Shown here piece by piece: positions 7,623 through 13,951 of a stretch of 64,000 bases of DNA (its first letter is position 1; every line of letters starts with the position of its first letter). The DNA is taken from contig NZ_JADFCO010000060.1 in NCBI RefSeq assembly GCF_015356755.1, positions 1-64,000 on the forward strand, written 5' to 3'. The notes under the pieces were generated by a model. It searched no databases, was not told where the DNA came from, and worked only from the letters and a program-made list of their open reading frames with translations. Source of the stretch: Nonlabens antarcticus (GTDB lineage Bacteria; Bacteroidota; Bacteroidia; Flavobacteriales; Flavobacteriaceae). Both the position numbers and the translations under genes were made by a program.

Positions 7623-8778
7623 CTGCTGTTTTCAAGTTCTTGAGATCAATAATAATTCCTGCACTCTGCAGTTTGTGCATAGAACTTTTGATACCTTTAA
7701 TTAGGATAGGGTCTTCATTCATATAATGCCACATCTCTAGATAGCAATAAATACTTAGCTCTTGCGTGGGCAGCCATTTTACATAAACAAAATTTGTATC
7801 ATTTAATGTATAGCTATTATGATCAGGAATTTCGGCTCTCAAAATTAGTAGTTGTGTTAAATAGTCAATAGCAGCAAGAGAAGTTCCTGGATCGTTAATC
7901 GCAGGAGAAGATGCTTTTACAGCTACCTCAACTAAATGTTTAATTTCTGACTCATGCATTTCTAGAGGTACTCGCATATCAACCGACACTTGATGCTCTC
8001 GTCTTTCCCAACTGTCGTTTATTTTAACGCTTGTTTTAATTAGAGTATCTTTTTCAAGAACAAACATTCCAGGCAAGTGTTCTAAACTCATGCTACACTT
8101 TTCCTTAAAAGCTTTCACAGCTAACTTCTCAAAGTCCGGAAGCTGCAGATAACCACATTTCTCTGTTTTAATTGACTCCCAAGAGCTCATGTCCTCTGGT
8201 GATGTATGAACTCGCATTAGTTTGACCAGTTTTTTAAGCTTCTTCAGGTTTAATTTGCCACGATCAAAACTTTTTTTAAGAATGTAGTTTATGTGAATGG
8301 ACTGTGATACACTATGTATGAAATAGATGAATAAAAACACACAGAAGATACTCATAAAAACCCCAATTGATGCACCTAGCGGCGGGAAGGTTCCTTGAGT
8401 ACCGTTTGCAACAGCTATTGAAAGAATCATTGAATACACAATGGTACCACTAGTAAACCCTAATATCAATTGATGGTGTTTCTCAGAGAGAATCAGTGGA
8501 ATTAACCTGGGCGAATAATTATTGATGCTGCGATTAAGTACATTCATAACCATCGTGTAACTAAAAATCGTTAGCGTGAAAATACCTCCGATGATAAAAG
8601 CAAGAATAGATTGAACATCTGTTTTTCCGGTGATTACAATCGGCTTTAGGAAGTCGGGAATATCTTGAGCTTCCATGGGCAGTGCAGTAAGTATACATGC
8701 GATTAAAGCAAAAAAAAGCGCTATGCCCGCAGGCAATAGCGCTATACTGTTATATATTCTTCTAAGGATGCTTAGCAT
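7609..8778 (-). CDS. DUF2254 predicted membrane protein
   Basis: The 389-residue protein has four N-terminal hydrophobic segments (residues ~15-35, ~60-85, ~105-125, ~135-155), then a soluble C-terminal half with VAVKASSPAINDPGTSLAAIDYL, the most conserved stretch of DUF2254. Function of the family is unknown. It is the middle gene of a three-gene unit. Its ATG follows the rhodopsin stop with one intervening base, and its end overlaps blh by 14 bases. Such tight coupling to a light-driven anion pump suggests a role in ion homeostasis or pump assembly, which is an inference. Confidence 0.85.
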   Translation of the reverse strand: MLSILRRIYNSIALLPAGIALFFALIACILTALPMEAQDIPDFLKPIVITGKTDVQSILAFIIGGIFTLTIFSYTMVMNVLNRSINNYSPRLIPLILSEKHHQLILGFTSGTIVYSMILSIAVANGTQGTFPPLGASIGVFMSIFCVFLFIYFIHSVSQSIHINYILKKSFDRGKLNLKKLKKLVKLMRVHTSPEDMSSWESIKTEKCGYLQLPDFEKLAVKAFKEKCSMSLEHLPGMFVLEKDTLIKTSVKINDSWERREHQVSVDMRVPLEMHESEIKHLVEVAVKASSPAINDPGTSLAAIDYLTQLLILRAEIPDHNSYTLNDTNFVYVKWLPTQELSIYCYLEMWHYMNEDPILIKGIKSSMHKLQSAGIIIDLKNLKTAGAFV

Positions 8779-8779
8779 A

Positions 8780-9598
8780 TTAAGCAGCCTTCACATCAAA
8801 TCCTATTTTTCCCAGCACTTGTTGGGCAGGAAGGTAACCAGCAACAGCAGACTGCTGGATAGCGATATATGTGATCATCAGTCCATAGATTACTTTACTA
8901 GAAATGTCAGCAATTGTAAATAATAGTTGTCTTAAGATTACACCGTCTGCATTATTCATAAATGCGGGAACTAAATAAGCAATAGGGTATAACGTCCATG
9001 CAAACATCATCAACCAAAACACTTTCATAATTGTTTCATGAGTCCCACCAGTCATAGTACTTTTTTGTGCAGCTATTTTTTTACCTACTATAAAGTTCAT
9101 GATAATAAAAAAAACAGTACTTGCAGCTCCCCAGTACATCAACATTGACATATCACTTACTTCATACAGTTGCCCTATATATCCAGTGATTATCATTCCC
9201 CACGCTGCGAGAATTAAAGACGTGGCAGTAGTAAATAGTTCCTTCCCTTTTAAGTTTAGAACGATCAATAGTTGCACTAGCAAACATGGAATAGTTACCA
9301 TCCAGTTCACATACCGGAACCCATTTGAAAATGTCAAGTCCTGTAAGCGATAAACACCATCTACATATGCAAATGAATCTGTCCACAAACTAGCCTGACT
9401 GCTTAAGATTAGCCCTGATGAAATCATCACGATGCAAGAAAGAGCCGTAGCTATGCGATATTTAGGGGCGACAAATTGTGAAACGACTAGAAAAAAAACA
9501 AGCGCTCCAAAATGTGCGCCTACTCCCATAGTTAGCAAGTGGTCAATGGCCTCAAACTGCCCTACCGTATAATTAAAAAGGTTTTCAATATTATTCAT
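8780..9598 (-). CDS. light-driven chloride pump rhodopsin (NTQ motif)
   Basis: The 272-residue protein has seven membrane helices. In helix C the sequence RYVNWMVTIPCLLVQ places Asn98, Thr102 and Gln109 at the three functional positions, the NTQ motif of the inward chloride pumps of Nonlabens type. Proton pumps have DTE or similar and sodium pumps NDQ. Helix G carries DISSKVIYG with the Schiff-base Lys235 and Asp231, and Arg95 precedes the motif. Numbering coincides with the characterised Nonlabens marinus pump as I recall it. It is the first gene of an operon with DUF2254 and blh. Chloride transport is inferred from family knowledge; other anions such as bromide or nitrate are possible. Confidence 0.93.
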   Translation of the reverse strand: MNNIENLFNYTVGQFEAIDHLLTMGVGAHFGALVFFLVVSQFVAPKYRIATALSCIVMISSGLILSSQASLWTDSFAYVDGVYRLQDLTFSNGFRYVNWMVTIPCLLVQLLIVLNLKGKELFTTATSLILAAWGMIITGYIGQLYEVSDMSMLMYWGAASTVFFIIMNFIVGKKIAAQKSTMTGGTHETIMKVFWLMMFAWTLYPIAYLVPAFMNNADGVILRQLLFTIADISSKVIYGLMITYIAIQQSAVAGYLPAQQVLGKIGFDVKAA

Positions 9599-9662
9599 TT
9601 GTGTTGGTTTTAGTTATAAAGTAAATCTAACCAAGTAAGAAAATTCTATTTGTGAAGGATTT

Positions 9663-9670
9663 CAAAATTA
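9663..9670 (-). promoter_or_regulatory. -7 box of the rhodopsin operon
   Basis: On the minus strand TAATTTTG matches TAnnTTTG exactly, about 65 bases before the rhodopsin ATG. No good -33 TTTG is visible, so this is a tentative call. Confidence 0.35.
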
Positions 9671-9710
9671 CCAATACCTTAACTAAAAATGCTTCATTAG
9701 CTCAATGTTC

Positions 9711-9724
9711 GCTTTCGCGAAAGC
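9711..9724. repeat. iterated palindrome GCTTTCGCGAAAGC (intergenic)
   Basis: First of 13 perfect copies in the window. Others start at 13445, 19549, 28041, 31873, 33866, 37588, 42678, 43973, 46159, 49972, 53478 and 58589. A degenerate copy is at 10652. Ten lie inside genes, read in all three frames as AFAKA, LSRK or FRES. Confidence 0.9.
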
Positions 9725-10668
9725 GAAATATCTTAAACAATAAAGTTAAACGATGAGGTTTTAAATTTTATTCCCTTTTTTGCCAGGTTGGTTATCCATA
9801 ATTCATCGATCACCTAAATTAATCATGCCCAGCTGCCACATCCGGAAAGTAGAGTCCGTGTTATCCTCAACAACTTACAGTTTAAAGTCATGAATCAATG
9901 AAAGGATGATTCAAAATTACGATGCAAATCTCTTTGGTAATTTATACCTCAAATCATTAATGGTAAGCGGAGTTTGACTCCTCCCGTAATAATTGAATCG
10001 CGTTTGACAAAGACAATCATTTATTAAACACCCTTACGACCTTCTGTCAATAATATAACTGATGTAAAAAAAGAACGCTCCATAAAAAAGCAATTTGAAC
10101 CGAAAAGAATTTTATTGACAGGAAATATTTATCTGTAAGTCATTAATTTAGAGCAATATGAAATTGAAAATCAATTATATGAACGTCAAATCCCTGGTGC
10201 TGTTACATTGAGCACCTAATAAGAGTTGATATTCACGATTCAGCTTAGGATTTAAAGTCGAACTCATCTGGTCTACGCTAAATTAGAGAAGGTAATTTCC
10301 TTAGAAAAACAACGATTACGATAATTGCCAGCCTAGATTCCCTTAGTATTTATTCAATAGAAAATAGGTCACTTGACTTTATTATAAAATTCAGTTTGAG
10401 AAAGACTAACTAATATAGTAAACCTAAATGTATGGATTTCTAAAGCTAAGTCTAAGTCAAATAAAATATTACCTTAATTAGTACGCGGCTGTAAAAATTC
10501 TATGATATAAAAGAATGATAATCAAGAGAATATTTGGTTTCTAAGCAGCGACAATCTAACAAGTGTTGGAAGCACTTTTAAATCATTTCGAATTCTATTT
10601 TTTAAAATTAAAAAGGACAGCTCAAAACTTGGTTGTAAAAGGAAAGTCAGGTTTCGCGAAAGCGTAAA
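9725..10668. other. long gap without a recognised gene
   Basis: About 0.9 kb, AT-rich, with no open frame that I can support and no clear RNA. A degenerate copy of the iterated palindrome (TTTCGCGAAAGC) is at 10652-10663. It may be eroded sequence between the rhodopsin operon and the tRNA-Leu locus. Confidence 0.5.
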
Positions 10669-10671
10669 ATC

Positions 10672-10700
10672 AAAAAAGCCCTTCATTTCTGAAGAGCTTT
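10672..10700 (-). terminator. terminator, duplicate of the tRNA-Leu terminator
   Basis: AAGCTCTTCA...TGAAGGGCTT stem with a T run on the minus strand. It is nearly identical to 11221-11250, so terminator and tRNA 3' end were copied together. Confidence 0.75.
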
Positions 10701-10704
10701 AACT

Positions 10705-10804
10705 GGTGCGGATGACAGGAACCTGCCTGTCGCCTGCCTGTCGTGCCTTTGGCAGGCAGGTGCCTTCGGCAGGCAGGTCGAACCTGCACACCTTGCACGG
10801 TACT
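10705..10804 (-). pseudogene. tRNA-Leu 3'-end remnant, interrupted (copy 1)
   Basis: On the minus strand TAGTACCGTGCAAGGTGTGC and GGTTCGA are followed, after a 56-base insertion, by TTCCTGTCATCCGCAC. Apart from the insertion this matches the 3' part of the intact tRNA-Leu at 11256-11337. The 5' half, with anticodon, is missing. The stop codon of the neighbouring GIY-YIG gene overlaps its first bases. Confidence 0.8.
10722..10777. repeat. two nested copies of a 28-bp palindromic element
   Basis: 10733-10760 is a complete 28-bp unit with CCTGCCTG at one end and GGCAGG at the other. The flanks 10722-10732 and 10761-10777 join to form another complete 28-bp unit that differs at one position. The simplest reading is one unit inserted into another, both within the T loop of the tRNA remnant. 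Single units are at 11156-11183 and 60509-60536. Confidence 0.8.
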
Positions 10805-11054
10805 AAATTTTATCTTTAATGGATCTAAGCTTCTTCTTACCGATCCCAGATTTCCAGTACTTCTCAAGTGCCCTAGCTTCTCCACGATCATTACCAACTT
10901 CTTCAATCATCAAAATTAAGAATGGTGCATATGGTGCGGTCGTTTTATTATTACCAGAATTATGTCTGTCAATTCTAATAAGTGGCTCGCTACTAAATCC
11001 TACGTATATGTAGTTGCGATCGATACTTGAAATCGCATATACGGAATAGGTCAT
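10803..11054 (-). CDS. small GIY-YIG nuclease domain protein
   Basis: The 83-residue protein starts MTYSVYAISSIDRNYIYVGF, the GIY-YIG core with the VYAI and YVG segments, then an Arg in RIDRHNSG and a C-terminal SGIGKKKL typical of the UrvC/UPF0213-like single-domain family. Such proteins cut DNA or act as homing-type nucleases. A catalytic Glu may be in GEARALEKYW. ATG 11054 is chosen because the motif begins two residues later; an upstream start at 11096 adds 14 unrelated residues. It sits between two tRNA-Leu 3'-end remnants on the same strand and its stop overlaps one of them, which suggests a tiny tRNA-targeting element. Confidence 0.8.
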   Translation of the reverse strand: MTYSVYAISSIDRNYIYVGFSSEPLIRIDRHNSGNNKTTAPYAPFLILMIEEVGNDRGEARALEKYWKSGIGKKKLRSIKDKI

Positions 11055-11107
11055 AAGCTCGATTAAGTGAATAGATTGGCTTAAAGATATGGGCAAAAAA
11101 CTTGAAA

Positions 11108-11138
11108 TAAAAAAAGCCTCTCGATATCGAGAGGCTTT
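11108..11138 (-). terminator. terminator after tRNA-Leu remnant copy 2
   Basis: Perfect stem AAAGCCTCTCGAT/ATCGAGAGGCTTT (11113-11138) with T run on the minus strand. Sequence differs from the other two terminators of the locus. Confidence 0.8.
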
Positions 11139-11139
11139 G

Positions 11140-11208
11140 GTGCGGATGACAGGAACCTGCCTGCCAGAGGCACGACAGGCAGGTCTAACCTTTACGACCT
11201 TGCATAAA
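11140..11208 (-). pseudogene. tRNA-Leu 3'-end remnant, interrupted (copy 2)
   Basis: On the minus strand a diverged ATGCAAGGTCGTAAAGGTTAGA is followed by a 28-bp palindromic unit (11156-11183) and then by an intact TTCCTGTCATCCGCACC. The insertion point in the T loop is the same as in copy 1. The remnant lies about 50 bases 3' of the real tRNA. Confidence 0.75.
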
Positions 11209-11220
11209 TATAAAGATAAT

Positions 11221-11250
11221 AAAAAAGCCCTTCATTTCTGAAGAGCTTTT
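11221..11250 (-). terminator. terminator of tRNA-Leu
   Basis: AAAGCTCTTCA...TGAAGGGCTTTTTT on the minus strand, starting about 6 bases after the tRNA 3' end. Confidence 0.85.
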
Positions 11251-11255
11251 CTTTG

Positions 11256-11337
11256 TGCGGATGACAGGAATCGAACCTGCACACCTTGCGGCACTAGATC
11301 CTAAGTCTAGCATGTCTACCAGTTCCATCACATCCGC
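11256..11337 (-). tRNA. tRNA-Leu (anticodon UAG)
   Basis: The reverse strand begins GCGGATGTGATGGAACTGG and ends GGTTCGATTCCTGTCATCCGCA, giving a seven-pair acceptor stem (GCGGATG/CATCCGC). The anticodon arm is CTAGA-CTTAGGA-TCTAG with anticodon TAG, followed by a long variable arm (GTGCCGCAAGGTGT) as in class II tRNA-Leu. The discriminator is A, and CCA is not encoded. Confidence 0.95.
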
Positions 11338-11493
11338 GAGTACTGATTTGCTTCTTTATTTTGACCTACTCGTGCTGAGCGCAGTCGAAGCATCCCTATT
11401 TGGGACGGCAAATATACATACTTTTCAGATATTACAAATTCTTTGTAATAAGAATATTTTGCGCTTCTTATCTTTACGTCAAACACAAAGGAA

Positions 11494-12879
11494 ATGAATA
11501 CCAAAGCATACGTTGACCAGCACAAAGACCGTTTCATACATGAACTTATAGAACTGCTTAAAATCCCGTCCATCAGTGCCGACAAGGCTTATAAAGATGG
11601 TGTGATTAAAGCAAGTGATATGGTAAAAAAATCCTTAGAGGAAGCAGGATGCGATCACGTAGAAATTTGCGATACTCCCGGTTATCCTATTGTTTATGGA
11701 GAAAAAATTATTGATAAGAATCTGCCTACCGTCCTCGTTTACGGCCATTATGACGTGCAACCGCCAGACCCTATCAACTTATGGGACAGTCCGCCCTTTG
11801 AGCCTGTCATCAAAAAAACTGACCTACATCCTGACGGAGCGATTTTCGCACGCGGCGCCTGTGATGATAAAGGCCAAATGTACATGCACGTGAAGGCAAT
11901 GGAATATATGACGGCAAATAATGACCTTCCCTGCAACGTGAAGTTCATGATTGAAGGTGAGGAAGAAGTTGGTAGTGAATCGTTGGGTTGGTTCTTGGAA
12001 CGCAACCGTGAGAAGCTAGCTAATGACGTGATTCTTATTTCTGATACCGGCATGATTTCTAAGGAAACGCCCAGCATTACGACCGGTTTGCGCGGCTTGA
12101 GTTATGTAGAGGTGGAAGTTACAGGCCCTAATCGCGACTTGCACTCAGGATTGTATGGTGGTGCGGTGGCAAATCCCATCAATATTCTCTGCCAGATGAT
12201 TGCTTCGCTAACAGACGAGAACAACCACATTACCATTCCGGGATTTTATGACAAGGTAGAAGAACTAAGTGCCGACGAACGTGCCGAAATGGCCAAAGCT
12301 CCCTTCTCACAATCCGACTATAATAAGGCGCTGGACATTAAAAGAGAACACGGTGAAAAGGGCTACACCACAAACGAGCGCAACAGCATCAGACCCACGC
12401 TTGATGTGAACGGTATCTGGGGCGGTTATACCGGTGAAGGTGCCAAAACCGTGATTGCCAGCCAGGCATTTGCCAAAATCTCCATGCGTCTGGTGCCAGA
12501 TCAGGATTGGAAAGAGATTACAAAATTGTTCAAGAAGCATTTTGAAAGCATAGCACCAGAAGGTGTGAAAGTTGAGGTTAAACCGCATCATGGCGGCACC
12601 GCATACGTCACGCCCATCGATTCCATAGGATACAAAGCTGCGAGTGCTGCTTATGAGGACACCTTTGGCAAAACACCTATCCCGCAACGTAGTGGTGGCT
12701 CTATTCCGATTGTTGCGTTATTTGAAAAAGAGCTTAATTCTAAGTCCATTCTAATGGGATTCGGCTTGGATAGTGATGCAATCCACTCGCCTAACGAGCA
12801 TTTTGGGGTTTGGAATTACTTAAAAGGGATCGAGACTATTCCGCATTTTTACAAGCACTTTACGGAGATGAGTAAATAG
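11494..12879 (+). CDS. M20-family dipeptidase
   Basis: This 461-residue zinc peptidase is of the CNDP/carnosinase-like M20 group. VLVYGHYDVQPPDP holds the first metal His and Asp (H-x-D), ARGACDDKGQ the bridging Asp, and MIEGEEEVGS the catalytic and metal Glu pair. The dimerisation domain with VEVTGPNRDLHSGLYGG follows, and the C-terminal metal His is in IHSPNEHFG. There is no signal peptide, so it acts in the cytoplasm and likely releases amino acids from dipeptides. Length is normal for the group. A decayed copy of its 3' end lies about 370 bases downstream. Confidence 0.92.
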   Translation: MNTKAYVDQHKDRFIHELIELLKIPSISADKAYKDGVIKASDMVKKSLEEAGCDHVEICDTPGYPIVYGEKIIDKNLPTVLVYGHYDVQPPDPINLWDSPPFEPVIKKTDLHPDGAIFARGACDDKGQMYMHVKAMEYMTANNDLPCNVKFMIEGEEEVGSESLGWFLERNREKLANDVILISDTGMISKETPSITTGLRGLSYVEVEVTGPNRDLHSGLYGGAVANPINILCQMIASLTDENNHITIPGFYDKVEELSADERAEMAKAPFSQSDYNKALDIKREHGEKGYTTNERNSIRPTLDVNGIWGGYTGEGAKTVIASQAFAKISMRLVPDQDWKEITKLFKKHFESIAPEGVKVEVKPHHGGTAYVTPIDSIGYKAASAAYEDTFGKTPIPQRSGGSIPIVALFEKELNSKSILMGFGLDSDAIHSPNEHFGVWNYLKGIETIPHFYKHFTEMSK

Positions 12880-12958
12880 ACATCCCGTAAATTTCACGTT
12901 TACCAGAAGTTTAGGGGTAGCATCTTTTTAGTTTTTGCTTTTTATTTTACGTTTATTT

Positions 12959-13075
12959 TTAGGTTGGGCGCCTCCCGATAAAAATCGGGACCGCGCTTTC
13001 CGCTATATCTACCACGCTTAAGCGCGTGGAAGGATGTCGCTGCAATTGCTGTCGCAGTATACGGGTTGGTTAGAT
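12959..13075. repeat. dispersed intergenic repeat
   Basis: TTGGGCGCCTCCCGATAAAA with an inverted CCCGAT/ATCGGG, then CGCGCTTTCCGCTATATC and a CCACGC/GCGCGTGG hairpin. The GGGCG...GCTTTCCG...ATC order recurs at 21985-22110. I recall similar intergenic repeats from other Flavobacteriia genomes; no gene is seen here. Confidence 0.5.
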
Positions 13076-13245
13076 ATTCTAGGTTATCCTATTCTGACTG
13101 AGGTCCAAATCAATAATCTGATTTCAATCGTTAACCGTTAAAGCATCGTGTTGCTCTGAAAATAATTAATGCTTGACAAGGGCGGCTTAGTGAAAGCAAT
13201 CAAAAGAATGATACATTATTTCCGCTTTTGAGAGAAAATAGCAAA

Positions 13246-13338
13246 TGGTTTCATTCGCCTACTAGCACTTTGGGTTTTGAATCTACTTACAAAATCGAAA
13301 CGATTCGGCATTTTTACAGGCCTTTTACCGAGATGAGC
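13246..13338 (+). pseudogene. remnant of a second M20 dipeptidase 3' end
   Basis: Read in one frame it gives WFHSPTSTLGFESTYKIETI followed by RHFYRPFTEMS. This aligns with the C-terminus of the intact dipeptidase (IHSPNEHFGVWNYLKGIETI, then PHFYKHFTEMSK). Upstream only a short ENSK-like trace remains. It is evidently the last ~35 codons of a former tandem duplicate. Confidence 0.8.
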
Positions 13339-13390
13339 TTGAAAATCTTGAGCTGTGAGTTATTGGTATTTCAAATAAATTAAGAACTTA

Positions 13391-13416
13391 AAAATCCTGC
13401 TTTATAGCAGGATTTT
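13391..13416. terminator. bidirectional intrinsic terminator
   Basis: AAAATCCTGC and GCAGGATTTT form a ten-pair stem with a six-base loop, flanked by A and T runs on both sides. It lies after the dipeptidase remnant and was probably the terminator of the lost copy. Confidence 0.8.
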
Positions 13417-13444
13417 TTGCGTTGCTGGATGATGTAGTGAGTTC

Positions 13445-13458
13445 GCTTTCGCGAAAGC
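13445..13458. repeat. iterated palindrome GCTTTCGCGAAAGC (intergenic)
   Basis: Perfect copy, extended to TTCGCTTTCGCGAAAGCGAA. It sits between the terminator at 13391 and the blaI operators. Confidence 0.9.
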
Positions 13459-13521
13459 GAACTATCGAGAAACAGACTAAAATAATGATTTCTGAAAATT
13501 AAAACTGATATTTTGTTACCT

Positions 13522-13580
13522 CTACACTTGTAGAATTGGATTATTGTTCTACATTTGTAGTTATAGATCTAAACTTGTAG
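13522..13580. promoter_or_regulatory. three BlaI operator sites
   Basis: CTACACTTGTAG (13522-13533), CTACATTTGTAG (13549-13560) and CTAAACTTGTAG (13569-13580) match the TACAnnTGTA dyad bound by BlaI/MecI repressors. The last site ends three bases before the blaI ATG. Spacing is 27 and 20 bases centre to centre. This implies tight autoregulation of the blaI-blaR1-like operon. Confidence 0.85.
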
Positions 13581-13583
13581 AAG

Positions 13584-13949
13584 ATGAAATTATCAAAGTC
13601 AGAAGAGGAATTGATGAATGTGCTCTGGGAGCAGAAAAAGGCATTCATGAAAGACTTACTGGAAGCCTATCCAGAGCCCAAACCCGCAAACACGACCATC
13701 GCCACCATGCTCAAACGCATGACTGACAAAGGCTTTGTGGGGTACAATCTCTTAGGAAATAGCCGACAGTATTTTGCACTCGTGGAAAAAAGCGCCTATT
13801 TCTCTAAGCATGTGAATGGCCTCATCAAGAACTTCTTCAACGACAGCGCCTCCCAATTTGCTTCATTTTTTACCAAGGAAACCCAGCTGACTCAGAAGGA
13901 GTTAAAGGAACTTAAGAAGATTATTGACGACCAAATTAAAGACCAATAG
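13584..13949 (+). CDS. BlaI/MecI-family transcriptional repressor
   Basis: This is a 121-residue winged-helix protein. MKLSKSEEELMNVLWEQKKAFMKDLLEAYPEPKPANTTIATMLKRMTDKGFVGY is the BlaI/MecI DNA-binding domain, and the C-terminal part is the dimerisation and cleavage region. BlaI proteins bind TACAnnTGTA dyads, exactly what precedes this gene, and are inactivated by proteolysis once the BlaR1/MecR1 sensor is activated. The stop is two bases before the first M56 gene. No beta-lactamase gene follows directly, so the operon may answer to envelope stress rather than drug alone. Confidence 0.93.
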   Translation: MKLSKSEEELMNVLWEQKKAFMKDLLEAYPEPKPANTTIATMLKRMTDKGFVGYNLLGNSRQYFALVEKSAYFSKHVNGLIKNFFNDSASQFASFFTKETQLTQKELKELKKIIDDQIKDQ

Positions 13950-13951
13950 TT

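Noticed and set aside
10670-10906. 78-codon open frame on the minus strand
   Set aside because: It runs from the GIY-YIG gene through the tRNA remnant, the 28-bp elements and the terminator. It is a by-product of repeats.
11328-11585. 85-codon minus-strand frame
   Set aside because: It begins inside the M20 dipeptidase gene on the opposite strand and ends in the tRNA-Leu gene.
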